Positions 44,307 through 52,908 of a stretch of DNA of 64,000 nucleotides are shown one piece after another. The notes under the pieces were generated by a model that was given only the letters and a program-made list of their open reading frames with translations, was not told the origin of the DNA and did no database searches. Numbering within the stretch: the stretch's first letter is position 1; every line of letters begins with the position of its first letter. A program made the translations under genes and the position numbers. Origin of the DNA: Symbiodinium kawagutii (lineage: Eukaryota > Sar > Dinophyceae > Suessiales > Symbiodiniaceae); NCBI GenBank assembly GCA_009767595.1, contig VSDK01006319.1, forward strand, positions 90,965 to 154,964, read 5' to 3'.

Positions 44307-47300
44307 ATGGGCAACCCATGATGTTCATCCGCGTTTTGGCGTTTTGCCATAAACGTTTGTCAGTCAAGGTGCAAGTATGCCCTGTGCCAACAACACTGTC
44401 CCATACTGTCCCCTATCATTTGCGAAATATCACGATTATTTTCACTCAAAAACTTTGGATCATTACTCACCCCTTTCAGAACAAGCGAGCGCTACTGATG
44501 TCGACGAAAAAGAAACATCAGAAATGGAAGTCCTTTGCTGTGTCTGCTGTTCTTTTCGTGCTTCATCTCTCCTTTTTTCATTTTCTCTTGCGCTCTCTCT
44601 CACTCTCTCTCTCTGAATCTTGTATTCAACCATTGTTGGCTACGCGCATGTGTCCCTCGAGCTGTTTCTGGGAAGTCCCTGCATGTCCACGTTTGTGATC
44701 GCCCCGCCTACGTCCAGGTACTCCCATTCACTGCGTCCATGAGGATTGTTCGGGGTAGGATCGCACCATGTAGACCTGGAGTTTGGACTGAAGCTCAGCT
44801 GGTTTTCTAAGGTGATGCACCCTGGATACCTCAAGCACAATGATGAGTTCAAGGTCCAAGTCTGCAAACCCAGTCATTACGAGTCATTACATCACCCAAC
44901 GACTTCACCCGAGTCATTGGTCAGACACACACACACACACACACCGGTTGGAGCTTCTTTGAGAACCCTCAAAGTCAGCGATTGTGTGGACCCCTTCACA
45001 GGCGTCAGGTGAATCCATTGGAAGAGAAAAAGGGTATTGACGCTAGCTGGCTGTCTTTTCAATCATCTTTCTGCAAACAATCAAGGAACAATCAAGGAAC
45101 AAAGGTTTGAAGCAAAAAGAAAGATGATTGAAAGTTGCCTCAATCATGAACGGGTTCATGAACAACTTTCATGCACATTGCTCAAAATCCGTTCATGAGG
45201 TTCCCAAGGTGAACAAAGGGTTGAAGCAATAAGCAGCAATATGCAGCAATCCTCCACCAAAAAATAACTGGCTCTCGCACACGTTGCTTCAAAGACAAAA
45301 CCAAAAGTTCACATTTCACAGGTGGTCAAGGAGTAAGCTCTGCATGGCATAATCATCATAGCTGGTTAATGCAAATAAATATACAGTCTTACTGCTAAGA
45401 ATCATCAACATGCTGATTAACTACTAGCAAGTAACACAGGTGTAATCCAATTGCAAATCCGTATGCCAGTAGTAACTACCAGTAGTCCAAGTTCATTACC
45501 CAAGTAATTAGGAGTCGCAATCCTCATTCATTCACATTCATTAACTAGTCAACTAGCTATCAACATGCCTAAAATTAATGAACAAGAGCTATCAACATCA
45601 ACAGCTATCAACATCAACTATTTAAATTGACTAGCTCATCATTACTTAACTTTACCAGCTAATCATTGTCTATCTATTTACGTAGCTATCATTCATCAGC
45701 TCAATTTGGCAGTGGGTCAAAACCCTTAGTCCCCCTGGTTCCCCTACTATTAACCATTGTTTCCCGTATGAAATTGTTGGTCATTATCCCCCATTAGTTG
45801 GTTGGTTAACTGCTTGATCCAGCTCGCCATTTCATCCTAAAACTCCTGCTGCCGGCGCTCATCACCTTCCCGCACTTGCACCCAACCGCGTTCCACGCCA
45901 AGCTGCGCATCCACCGCCAGGCCGAAATCCACCAGGCCGTAGCTGGGCGTTTGACCCGCCTCCACCTGGAGGAGGTGAAACGGATCCATGATGAACCCAT
46001 GGAAGTCATGGTGATGATCAACCACCAGAAGGTTGGTTCATGGTTATGGTTAAATATTGGTAAACTAGTTTGTAATGATTATTATTGTTCATGGTTAGTA
46101 ATGATCCTATGAGTGATGATCCTATCGGTGATGATAATGCTTACTATCAAGTGACTATGGTAAAATGATCATGATTAGCAATGATTAATAAGCTGGTTAG
46201 TAATGATTATTGATAAACTAGTTAGTAATGATTGATCAACCTGAGGCAATGGTGCTGACCTACTAATAGTCATCCTATTGGATGAGTAGCTACTTAGGAG
46301 TCATGGTGATGATGATCCTATTGGTGAAGCTATTAATGATCCTATTGGTGATGATCCTATTGGTGGTGATGTTATGATGATTATGGTTAAATATTGATAA
46401 AGTAGTTAGTAATGATTGATGAACTGGTGACCATGATAATGCTTGCTATCAAGTAACCATGGTTAGATTGATGAAATGATCGATTAAGTAGCTAGTAAGT
46501 AATGACTAACAAGCATGGTTAGATTGATACAATGATAGATTAAGTAGCTAGTAATGAATAATAAGCTAATAGTCACCTACTCTAATGGATGATCCCTACT
46601 TTGTTCATCACCATGATAAGCTGATAGGGGTGGTGATTCCAGTAGGGATCATGGTTTCTTATCATGCAAACAGTGGTGATGATTGACCGATCACCAAGAA
46701 CTAATGATACAATGATAGTATATAATAATGCTATTGACACTTGACGCTATTAACGTCAACAAACAGGGACCATGGTTTCTTTGTCATTGATGACTCTAGG
46801 GCTATGGTTGGTCAATTTTGTTTGTATGACGATTCTTGGCCATCACATACCATCGTCATGATTAACATTGATTCACCATGATCAACCATCCAATTGAGCA
46901 TAAAGACTTGATATTCATAGTAGACATTATTAGTCACTACTAACTAGTTAACATTAGCTAACCATTTTATCATTTAACCATGGTTGATCATACAGAATTA
47001 CCAGCAGCAAACACCCTTTAGATGCTGGGCTGACACTGTCAGCGGCAGAATCACTTCCCGTCGTGCCTGAACCAAGATGTTATGGGCATTGACCTCTGCG
47101 CTGCCATCCAACCACTGGTGGATAATCAATGGTCAATGCTGGCACTGAGCTGGTTGGTGATGGTTATAGATGACGGTTGATACCGGCCATTAGTTTGGTA
47201 ATTGGCCACAACATGCCACAACTTGCTCATAAATCACTGGTAGCTCATAAGAAAGGCGAATAAGCCGTGGATGCTGGTGGTCGTTGATCAACAAGAATCG

Positions 47301-48996
47301 ACAAAAATGACTCCGGGAAGGAGGGAAAGGCATCGCTGGCTGCTGAAGGGTGCTGAAGGGGTCACCAATGATCGCCTGCAGAGTTGGACGGGTCATGGCA
47401 GGGGGGCCCTGGACAACCATAGCAGTCCTTGGTGATTGTAGGTGGGTCAAAATAGGGAACTCCAAAATGGATGGTTTATTACCAATACTAATCAGTTCAT
47501 AAAGGATGGTTTGGGGGTACCTCTATTTCAAGAAACTACCATGTGTAGTTTGTTTGAGTTGTCTGAACCATGACTGGAATACTGCATTGACCCGCATGTT
47601 CACCTTGGTTTTCTGACCATCACGCATGGAAAAGCTGATGTTTTCTCCTACATAATATTCGACGATCATGCTGCAAATGTGTGTGTGTGTGCGCGCACAC
47701 CTCCCTTCGACAATTTAATGATCCTCAAGAAGCAAGGTACTAATCAACTAAAATGTCAAATAGAAACACATGTTACCATTCTGGAGCAATATGCACACTG
47801 CACATATATATATATATATATAAACACATGACAATATATATGTATATAAATACAGAAGTCTGTATATATGTATATATAGTCACGGACGGGCTATAAGCAG
47901 AAATGGTCCCCTGCCGGCAGATAAGCAGATCCATTTTTGGGGGGGCAATTTTCCCCAGACATCTGCTCATTACAGCCCCCCATGGTTCATGTGTGTAACT
48001 CATGTCAATCTGCTTATTGGGGTTGGTTTGGACCTGACCGACGTTTTGATCTGGCCGAAATTAATTTCCGCTCTTTGTGTCCAGGTCACCAGTGCGGTCA
48101 GTGTCCCTGTCGCGGCCCTTAGTAATCAACCCTTATCAATCAACCACTAATCATAAGTAACCCTCAAGAATCGACCCTTAACAGTCAACCATTAGTAAGC
48201 AATCCTTATCAATCACCTGTAATCATCAACTAAGTATTGAATAATTGCCATTAATAGTCAACCAACATCAATCAAGCAGTAGTAAACCTTTAAAAATCAA
48301 CCATTCGCAATCAACCATCAATAATCAACCCTTGGGATTGTTTGGATTGCGCGGGCTAACCCTTGAGCCAAATGCACTGCCACCGACACAAATGAGCTGA
48401 ACTTCAGTGTGAAGAATCCCAACACATGAACAGTTACAAGACCACCCTGTTGGACAACCAATGTTTGCACAAGTTCAGTCTATGGTCAAGGAGGGTGCAA
48501 TAAGCGGATTCAGAAACAACCCTGTTTGTCCAAATATCCCCTAAATTCAGAATCTGCTTATTACAGCCCCTCGGATAGCCAGAGTTCTGCAAAGGTGCCC
48601 GAAAACTAGCAAAAATAGAGTTTTCAGGGTGCAATAAGCAGATAAATCTCTTCTTATAACGCGTCTCTGACTATATTTACATATATATATATACATGCAT
48701 ATAGAATCATGTGATTCAATGATTCGCAGCTACTACTTGCAACCATTGAGATTCACTATCCTTAATCAATTCTCAATCGACCACTATAATCATTTACTGC
48801 AACACAGAATAAGCAATCCGGACCGGAATTAACATGTCTACTGTATACACTGTAAATTGTCGAATAAAAGCATGAAGTGCACAAACAATATTTCACCAAA
48901 ATCAATGACTGCCATCCTTCACCCGGCGCGTCTTGGTCGCCGGGTGGCATCTCGGTGGAAGGTCACTTGGGAAATGGCGGCCTGGGGCTGACCCAG
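37366..48996 (-). CDS. Gene span: atypical protein-kinase-like protein (C-lobe and tail)
   Basis: Exons 48949-48996, 47067-47093, 45866-45965 and 43522-43586 join in phase into a kinase C-lobe core: QVTFHRD + VNAHNILVQ + VEAGQTPSYGLVDFGLAVDA + GGDCRYWPVSAW. HRD and DFG are intact and the catalytic-loop Asn is present, but the Lys two residues after Asp is replaced by Asn (HRDVN instead of HRDxK), and the activation segment has GGDCRYWPVSAW where APE is expected. Exons at about 40.0, 39.2 and 37.4 kb supply a charged helix, a W-rich segment (ELWQLYWDDASCYW) and FRHGGDWTALKQEIPQQP before a stop. Kinases transfer phosphate from ATP to protein; whether this one is active is open because of the missing Lys. 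N-lobe exons (glycine loop, VAIK) were not found. Substrate and location are unknown. Confidence 0.78.
37462..37513. repeat. GATGAC microsatellite
   Basis: GATGAC/GATGAT units directly before (in gene sense) the terminal exon of the kinase-like gene. Confidence 0.85.
38016..38110 (+). repeat. Family A element
   Basis: CTGGTTGGTGGTTTCAACCT to AAAACCACCAACC, in the last intron of the kinase-like gene. Confidence 0.87.
38641..38740 (+). repeat. Family A element
   Basis: Exactly 100 bp, from CTGGTTGGTGGTTTCAACCC to CAAACCACCAACCAG; second copy in the same intron as 38016-38110. Confidence 0.9.
39006..39088 (+). repeat. Family C element, partial, donor-proximal
   Basis: GGTTCCCCTATCATTAACCATTG-type sequence (from about 39009) to GGTTAATATTGACC; the left end is missing. 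It lies about 65 bp past the donor of the exon at 39152. A decayed family A copy lies at 39296-39392. Confidence 0.65.
39152..39228 (-). CDS. Kinase-like gene, W-rich tail exon
   Basis: After TTGCGCAG it reads DLMSCVAASRQELWQLYWDD followed by ASCYW, with a possible GC donor TACTGG|GCTGTG that joins the last exon in phase. Pairs of W and Y spaced like this precede an FR.GGDW motif in the terminal exon. Confidence 0.55.
39838..39955 (+). repeat. Family C element, donor-proximal
   Basis: TGGGTCAAAACCCCGTACCC to GGTTAACTGCTTGACCC, about 20 bp from the exon-like island at 39975. Confidence 0.85.
39975..40070 (-). CDS. Kinase-like gene, candidate helical exon
   Basis: The minus frame reads QQRLASARQKEPELRKLQET followed by SVALRPW, a charged helix. 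A family C element lies just past its 3' side and a family B element 46 bp before its 5' side. Boundaries are not resolved and membership of the kinase gene is inferred from order and strand. Confidence 0.42.
40116..40214 (+). repeat. Family B element, acceptor-proximal
   Basis: GGTGGTTTCTCAAAATAGGG to CTATTTTGAGAAACACC, a well-preserved copy. Confidence 0.9.
40215..41230. other. Intronic sequence of the kinase-like gene
   Basis: One short exon-like run on the minus strand at about 40640-40740 (RRQGAVQYAAYRRGGLILDS) is possible but unsupported. Nothing else recognised. Confidence 0.3.
41231..41922 (-). CDS. Candidate secreted protein gene, broken by a frameshift at a microsatellite
   Basis: A 195-codon frame starts with an ATG-led, signal-peptide-like stretch (HTLGFAVCTTLPAILPAQG) and has paired cysteines (HCVGTSETKCSESSNGVDWY) and GNLTFLDSIYGQPHGPGDDP. 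It runs into an ACC repeat (41491-41523) and an A7 run, after which the protein-like reading moves to another frame: KKELNSSGFTVKHGSHWTSV, then GLVFSNMGSLFNAGSLAVPS and MGQCPKFDYLVGC before a stop. The break is described as found; an indel in the A run, a sequencing error or a small intron would each explain it. No family is recognised. It lies within the span of the kinase-like gene on the same strand, so either it is nested or the kinase exons are not all one gene. Confidence 0.37.
42054..42422. CDS. Weak candidate, strand uncertain
   Basis: Open on both strands. The minus strand ends in a membrane-like run (FVSMPLELILFATFWQVMVF); the plus strand reads FIENCHFVQSQSPTACWIGS. Neither is recognised. 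Confidence 0.18.
42880..43010 (-). CDS. Weak candidate exon near kinase exons
   Basis: A GC-rich island; the minus frame reads HRCAQAGCKALVQEMLSRAH. It may be a kinase C-lobe helix (it lies between the activation-segment exon and the tail exons), but no junction is phased. A family B element abuts it. Confidence 0.25.
43019..43130 (+). repeat. Family B element
   Basis: GGTGGTTTCTTGAGCCCTGG to CTACTTGAGAAACCAGCA; diverged ends, with the inner ATGGTTCATC duplicated. Confidence 0.82.
43522..43586 (-). CDS. Kinase-like gene, activation-segment exon
   Basis: After GCTGCCAG it reads, with one base from the previous exon, GGDCRYWPVSAWRQFEALRD. The phase match to the DFG exon is exact. The 3' end is tentative (a GC donor near 43521 is possible). 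Confidence 0.78.
43851..43950 (+). repeat. Family B element
   Basis: TGCTGGTTTCTCAAAATTGG to CCCATTTTAAGAAACCAC, in the intron between the DFG and activation-segment exons. Confidence 0.82.
44253..44306. repeat. GAT microsatellite
   Basis: 18 GAT units. Frames give poly-Asp or poly-Ser and are not evidence of coding. Confidence 0.95.
44640..44867 (-). CDS. Candidate exon, cysteine-containing protein
   Basis: The minus frame reads TWTLNSSLCLRYPGCITLEN, then QLSFSPNSRSTWCDPTPNNP and EWEYLDVGGAITNVDMQGLP before a stop. Convincing as an extracellular-type domain, possibly discoidin-like from WEYLDVGGAI, but this is not secure. It lies within an intron of the kinase-like gene on the same strand. 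Confidence 0.37.
   Translation of the reverse strand: MQTWTLNSSLCLRYPGCITLENQLSFSPNSRSTWCDPTPNNPHGRSEWEYLDVGGAITNVDMQGLPRNSSRDTCA
45050..45705. other. Intronic; short inverted and direct repeats
   Basis: TTTTCAATCATCTTTCT (45056) is inverted at 45118 (GAAAGATGATTGAAAG), and AACAATCAAGGAAC is directly repeated between them. Further on, AGCTATCAACATCAAC units repeat near 45588. No gene. Confidence 0.6.
45708..45829 (+). repeat. Family C element, donor-proximal
   Basis: GGCAGTGGGTCAAAACCCTT to GGTTAACTGCTTGATCCAGC, 37 bp from the donor of the DFG exon. Confidence 0.9.
45866..45965 (-). CDS. Kinase-like gene, DFG exon (100 nt)
   Basis: Starts after TTTCACCTCCTCCAG with VEAGQTPSYGLVDFGLAVDA and ends GWVQVRE plus one base at GGGAAG|GTGATG. 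VDFGLA is kinase subdomain VII. AGGTG is repeated at the next acceptor. The plus strand is also open, but only the minus reading gives a phased kinase. Confidence 0.82.
46100..47030. other. GATGATCCTATTGG-rich intron
   Basis: Short repeats GTGATGATCCTAT and GATTAAGTAGCTAGTAA recur several times. No gene seen. Confidence 0.5.
47067..47093 (-). CDS. Kinase-like gene, VNAHNILV exon (27 nt)
   Basis: Nine codons, VNAHNILVQ, bounded by GCAGAG|GTC and GTTCAG|GCACG (GC donor). It is the second half of the catalytic loop, with the metal-binding Asn before ILV. The frame stays open beyond the donor, so the end could be later, but this end joins the DFG exon in phase. Confidence 0.68.
47290..47425 (-). 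CDS. Candidate exon, unknown
   Basis: A GC-rich island; the minus frame reads MVVQGPPAMTRPTLQAIIGD followed by PFSTLQQPAMPFPPSR. A family B element sits just upstream in gene sense. It lies between the HRD and VNAHNILV exons, which join directly in phase, so it would have to be an alternative exon or something unrelated. Confidence 0.27.
47445..47534 (+). repeat. Family B element
   Basis: GTCAAAATAGGGAACTCC to ACCTCTATTTCAAGAAAC; diverged left end. Confidence 0.7.
47888..47985 (+). repeat. Family E inverted-repeat element
   Basis: GGGCTATAAGCAGAAATGG to CATCTGCTCATTACAGCCCC; the ends are inverted complements (GGGCTATAAGCAG against CTGCTCATTACAGCCC). Confidence 0.6.
48120..48340. repeat. AATCAACCATTA short tandem-like repeats
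   Basis: Many copies of AATCAACC(C/A)TTA with small changes; low-complexity intronic sequence. Confidence 0.6.
48497..48662 (+). repeat. Family E element(s)
   Basis: GGTGCAATAAGCGGATTCAG is inverted at about 48550 as CTGAATTTAGG / GAATCTGCTTATTACAGCCC, followed by another GGTGCAATAAGCAGATAAAT. Confidence 0.55.
48949..48996 (-). CDS. Kinase-like gene, HRD exon (48 nt)
   Basis: 16 codons, LGQPQAAISQVTFHRD, after a pyrimidine-rich TTTTTTACCACCTACAAAAG acceptor. The end fits CGAGAT|GCCACC, a GC donor. Alone it is weak; its joining to VNAHNILV gives the catalytic loop. Confidence 0.68.
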
Positions 48997-49490
48997 CTTT
49001 TGTAGGTGGTAAAAAAGCTGGTTCTCACCTCGTGTTGTAAAAAAAAAACGTAGCAAACCATTGATCCATGAAATTGTTGTCGTTTGTTTTTTTAAATGTT
49101 ACCGTTTTTCTATCTTTCTGACTCACTTGTGGGAATTGTGCTTGTTGTCATCACAGTAGCAAAGCCATAGCTACAGGTCCTGGCTTGATCTGGTTTGCCT
49201 GTGAAAAATGGTGCTTTGCCTATTCAAGATGGTGATCAACATTGATCAACTTCCCAGGTGGAAGCTTTCCCCCGGTTTTACCAAGTGAACATAGGGATCA
49301 ACTGAACTTCCAGCTGGACAATCACCACAGGATAGCCATGAGTTGAGGCTCACCGTGATGCTTTTGCTCATCATTGTTGACCAGCGAAGCCTTCCGTTAA
49401 GCATCAAATTGAACCATGATTGGCTGGGCTATCAACCATGGTAAGTGGCTTGGTCGAACGATTAATTCGCCGTGGGCAACCATCATTTGC

Positions 49491-49575
49491 TGATTGGTGG
49501 TTTCAACCCCTTCGCAAAATATTAGCCATCCAACCATTTGTTCATAGCTGAAAATCATCGACCTGTTAAACAATC
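49491..49575 (+). repeat. Family A element (right end lost)
   Basis: TGATTGGTGGTTTCAACCCC, GCAAAATATTAGCCATCCAA and CCATTTGTT are preserved. Confidence 0.7.
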
Positions 49576-50022
49576 AATGAACCAACTTCAATCAGTCGTT
49601 AGCCCAAACCAGTCACTTGGCACTATCAATTATGGAAGCAAGTAATTATAGAAACAAAAACAACAAACATGCCAAGTCCCTGGAAAACGGACCAACGGAA
49701 AAAACAAATCATTGTCATTGTGGAAACACTTCCTAGCAAGAGGGCTGAACTAATTAGAATACTTCGTGCACTCTCGGGAACAAATAGTTAAGGAAATCAT
49801 AAGTTGGCTAATCATGGAAATCCGAAGTCGGCTAGCGCACTGTGCCCAGTTTATTGTTTCCCCAGAATTCTGTCAGTAACCATATACCCGTTTCGCTGTC
49901 TTAATGTCACCAGAGTATAAAGCCCGCAACATTGTTAATGTGTCATATTAACATAAAAAATATATCAACATCCATGCAAATACACACATCAAAGCAAGGC
50001 CGTATGAATCCGATTGATTCCT

Positions 50023-50133
50023 GGCCATGGGTCAAAACCCTGTCCCCCTGGTTCCCCTATCATCAACCGTTGTTTTCCCTATTATTGTTGGGTATTATCC
50101 CCATTGTTTGTTGGGTAATATTGACCCATTGCC
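50023..50133 (+). repeat. Family C element, next to exon-like island
   Basis: GGCCATGGGTCAAAACCCTG to GGTAATATTGACCCATTGCC. The right end is within 10 bp of a GC-rich island read on the minus strand. Confidence 0.87.
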
Positions 50134-50139
50134 TCCTGG

Positions 50140-50268
50140 CAATACAAGGACTACTCCGGGGTCCACAACTGCTGATATCTCCACGTGGCGCTCCGCTGGG
50201 CTCCCCTTGCCATGGTTGGAGCTAACTGCTGCAACAGGGCCCGTGCCTTGGGCGTCGTAGAACGGTGG
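50140..50268 (-). CDS. Candidate exon, unknown
   Basis: A GC-rich island open in two minus frames: PKARALLQQLAPTMARGAQR followed by SATWRYQQLWTPE, or YDAQGTGPVAAVSSNHGKGS followed by PAERHVEISAVVDPG. It could belong to the 5' part of the kinase-like gene, but no kinase N-lobe motif is present. Confidence 0.3.
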
Positions 50269-50589
50269 CTGCAGATATGATACGCAGCATGGATCGATCA
50301 GTGAATGATCCGTGCCGTGCTTGGATCATGTTGAGTTCAAGCTGCGATTCATTGGATATTCATTGATTTATTCTTGGAACCAAAGATCATTGAATAACCA
50401 ATGATATTTTTTAATAGCTGATGTCATTGATTGTAAATACATGCAATACCAATGATCATCAACTATGTTCCAAATCATGGGGATTTATTGCTGCTTGAAC
50501 CTCGTTGCTCACGACAAACGAGGGGACTCCGGTGCCGGCATCGCGGGCGAGGTGCTGATTGTACGGCCTCCTCTGTGCTAAAGTCGCCC

Positions 50590-50697
50590 TGGTTGGCGGT
50601 GCGAACAGCCACCCCGTCATGAACAAATATGTCTGTCAACCAGCAATTGATCAAACCTTAAAGGAAAGTTGCAAAAAGAGTCTAAAACCAGGAACCA
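50590..50697 (+). repeat. Family A element (diverged)
   Basis: GGTTGGCGGTGCGAACAGCC, then CAACCAGCAATTGATC, then AAAACCAGGAACCAG; carries the CACCCCGTCATG block also seen at 34783. Confidence 0.65.
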
Positions 50698-50908
50698 GAA
50701 CGAATATAATTTTTCATGAGGGGAAACTACTTGATACGCCACTTCGAAGCAAGCAGCCACAGATTGTGGTGTCCGTAGGTGCTTTTCCAGCCCTACGGAC
50801 GTGCCAAAATGACAGTCTTTGTTTGCCTATGTGAACGGTCAAATGTGATGGTAATTGTGTGTGTAACATGTCATCCATTGGGAGATCAGCCTTAGGCTGA
50901 CCCCAATG

Positions 50909-51023
50909 TGGCTGTGGGTCAAAACCCCGTACCCCTGGTTCCCCTATCATTAACCATTGTTTTCCCTATTATTGTTGGTGGAAATCCCCCATTAGATGGT
51001 TGATTAATATTGACCCACTGCCA
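50909..51023 (+). repeat. Family C element, donor-proximal
   Basis: GGCTGTGGGTCAAAACCCCG to GATTAATATTGACCCACTGCC, 28 bp from a GTGAGG donor-like site at 51051. Confidence 0.9.
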
Positions 51024-51051
51024 TGTCATTCAACGACGGTTTGCTCCTCAC

Positions 51052-51350
51052 CATTTGGGATGCCCCATGGCGCATCCAGCAGCTTTGGCCATTCTGAAAG
51101 GGCCAACTGCGGCAATTAAGGCGCAACTATGACCCATATGGCTGTTCGTGGTGTAGAGTCCATGGAGTCCCAACAGGAAACACATTGAGCCCATGACAAG
51201 GAGCCTCTGGGCTTTGCCAAGAAACCTCGCAGTGTCCTCACTCAGACCCAATTCTCTGGATGGTCTGCACTCTGCACTGCCCTTTTTTCCACGGATTTCT
51301 TTGTCCGCGCAGCATCTCTGGGTGTCCGTTTCAGTTTCCGCACTTTGGGC
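51052..51350 (-). CDS. Candidate exon with a membrane-like segment
   Basis: The minus frame reads AAQSAETETDTQRCCADKEI, LGLSEDTARFLGKAQRLLVM, then a hydrophobic GSMCFLLGLHGLY and SCALIAAVGPFRMAKAAG, ending at CCCAAATG|GTGAGG. Upstream bases are also open in a second frame giving a charged coiled-coil-like stretch (LSQMLQRLDARNELRQAEKP). One or two exons are plausible. Family unknown. Confidence 0.37.
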
Positions 51351-52139
51351 GGCTTCTCAGCCTGTCTCAGCTCGTTGCGTGCGTCGAGTCGCTGCAACAT
51401 CTGGGACAAGGCATTGCAATAGTGCATGAACCTTAGCATCTGGGACAACTGAACCTTGGTGAACCTTAGTGAAATGCTTGTAGATGGTTGCAGGAAGTTC
51501 AGCTTGCAGTAATTTGAGAGTTCATCTATTTACAAGTGAAATAAATGACTTACCCGGTCGTGAATTCCAAGTGCAAGGGTTGTAATCAACTTGCTGAACG
51601 TCAAACATGTGGTGCACCCGCATCCAAAACCAACCTACCGGGGAACACAGCCAGTATCACATACCGTGCTTTGGCACACAACCAAAGACTGGTCGCAATA
51701 AAGGTTGACTGCCCACAACAAGTATGGAGCCATGTATTGACATCTGATTATATAAAGATTCTAGCCATGGGAAGCAGTGTCATGCTGTTAAAAACTATTC
51801 TTTAAAAATGAACCAGGAAAATGGGAACCAGCAAAATCCATGAATAGTTTTGGGCTGCTTTAAATCAATGACACTGCTATTTATTGGATTTTGCTGGCTC
51901 TTGCCCAAACAACTGAACCTGGCAGACTCTTCAGAAGGACTTCCATCAAAGCCAAAGGTTGCATGATGCATGCCGCTTGTCCAGGTGCGTAGGTTTCTTC
52001 ATGAAATATGTGTAGTGACGACTAAGTATCCGACAGAATTGACAGCACAGTTTCTTCAATTTTCTTCTAAAGCATTCTTGATACATCTCCGCAAAACTTT
52101 GATTGATGACACATGTCTATCATTTTTAGGGTCACACCT

Positions 52140-52187
52140 TTGATTATCACTAGGGAGAATAAACACAGTTTGAAACCACCAACCAGA
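52140..52187 (+). repeat. Family A right half
   Basis: GATTATCACTAGGGAGAATA to GAAACCACCAACCAG; the left half is missing. Confidence 0.6.
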
Positions 52188-52431
52188 CTATATAATCATT
52201 GGAGGGCACTTCTGAATGTGGAGCCCCATGGCATGTTCCTGGAGAGATATCTGCCACCCATTGGCACATGTCATGCTTGCCTTGGTAGTGACTGATGTCA
52301 CCAATCAAGCTACATCCCCAACAGATGGATGCGGGACAACAGCGCGCAGTGGGAGTAAAAGTTAGCCAGTTTGGTCCATAAGATTCAAAAGTAAGTACCG
52401 GTTCCGAAAGACATCACTTTTGTTCACCAGA

Positions 52432-52520
52432 CTGGTTGGTGGTTTGAATCTATCTGCAGAATATTAGTTCTGACATGGAGAATCAACAAAAATCACAAAA
52501 TGTCTGAAACCAGCCGCTAG
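52432..52520 (+). repeat. Family A element
   Basis: CTGGTTGGTGGTTTGAATCT to AATGTCTGAAACCAGCC. Confidence 0.72.
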
Positions 52521-52569
52521 TTTAGTTGGGTGACCCACTTACAATGCCGTTGTTTATACCTGAGCGGGG

Positions 52570-52720
52570 GTCACATTGGTAGGGCGGCCCCTCCAACATC
52601 CATCACCAGTTCCAAGTAGCTGCAACAATACCACAGCACTGGCGGCACATTGCTGTGCAATAGAAACGGGCACCTCTAGGGCAACAAGAGAAGTTGGGCC
52701 CGACGGAACTACAGGGCTGA
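52570..52720. CDS. Weak candidate exon, strand uncertain
   Basis: A GC-richer island. The minus strand reads PSGPTSLVALEVPVSIAQQC followed by AASAVVLLQLLGTGDG; the plus strand reads LQHPSPVPSSCNNTTALAAH. Not recognised. Confidence 0.22.
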
Positions 52721-52908
52721 TGGTTATTAAAGGGTATCAATGGTTGATTCATGCTTAATTGATGGTTGATTGATGGTTAGTTGATGGCTAGTTGATGGAT
52801 AGTTGATGGTTGATGATGGACTACCGCCCCAGCTCGACGTAAACAAAAAGGCGGCGAGGTCACAAAACAGCTAGCGAAACGTTCAGCTTCTGAGAGCACA
52901 AACTAGAT

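Noticed and set aside
45876..46112. Plus-strand frame over the kinase DFG exon
   Set aside because: It reads as protein-like (antisense of a GC-rich exon), but the minus reading contains VDFGLA and joins in phase to GGDCRYWPVSAW, which chance would not give.
48362..48383. CTTGAGCCAAATG, resembling the reverse complement of the dinoflagellate spliced leader
   Set aside because: Only about 12 bases match before it diverges; too short to call a spliced-leader relic, and no other copy was seen.
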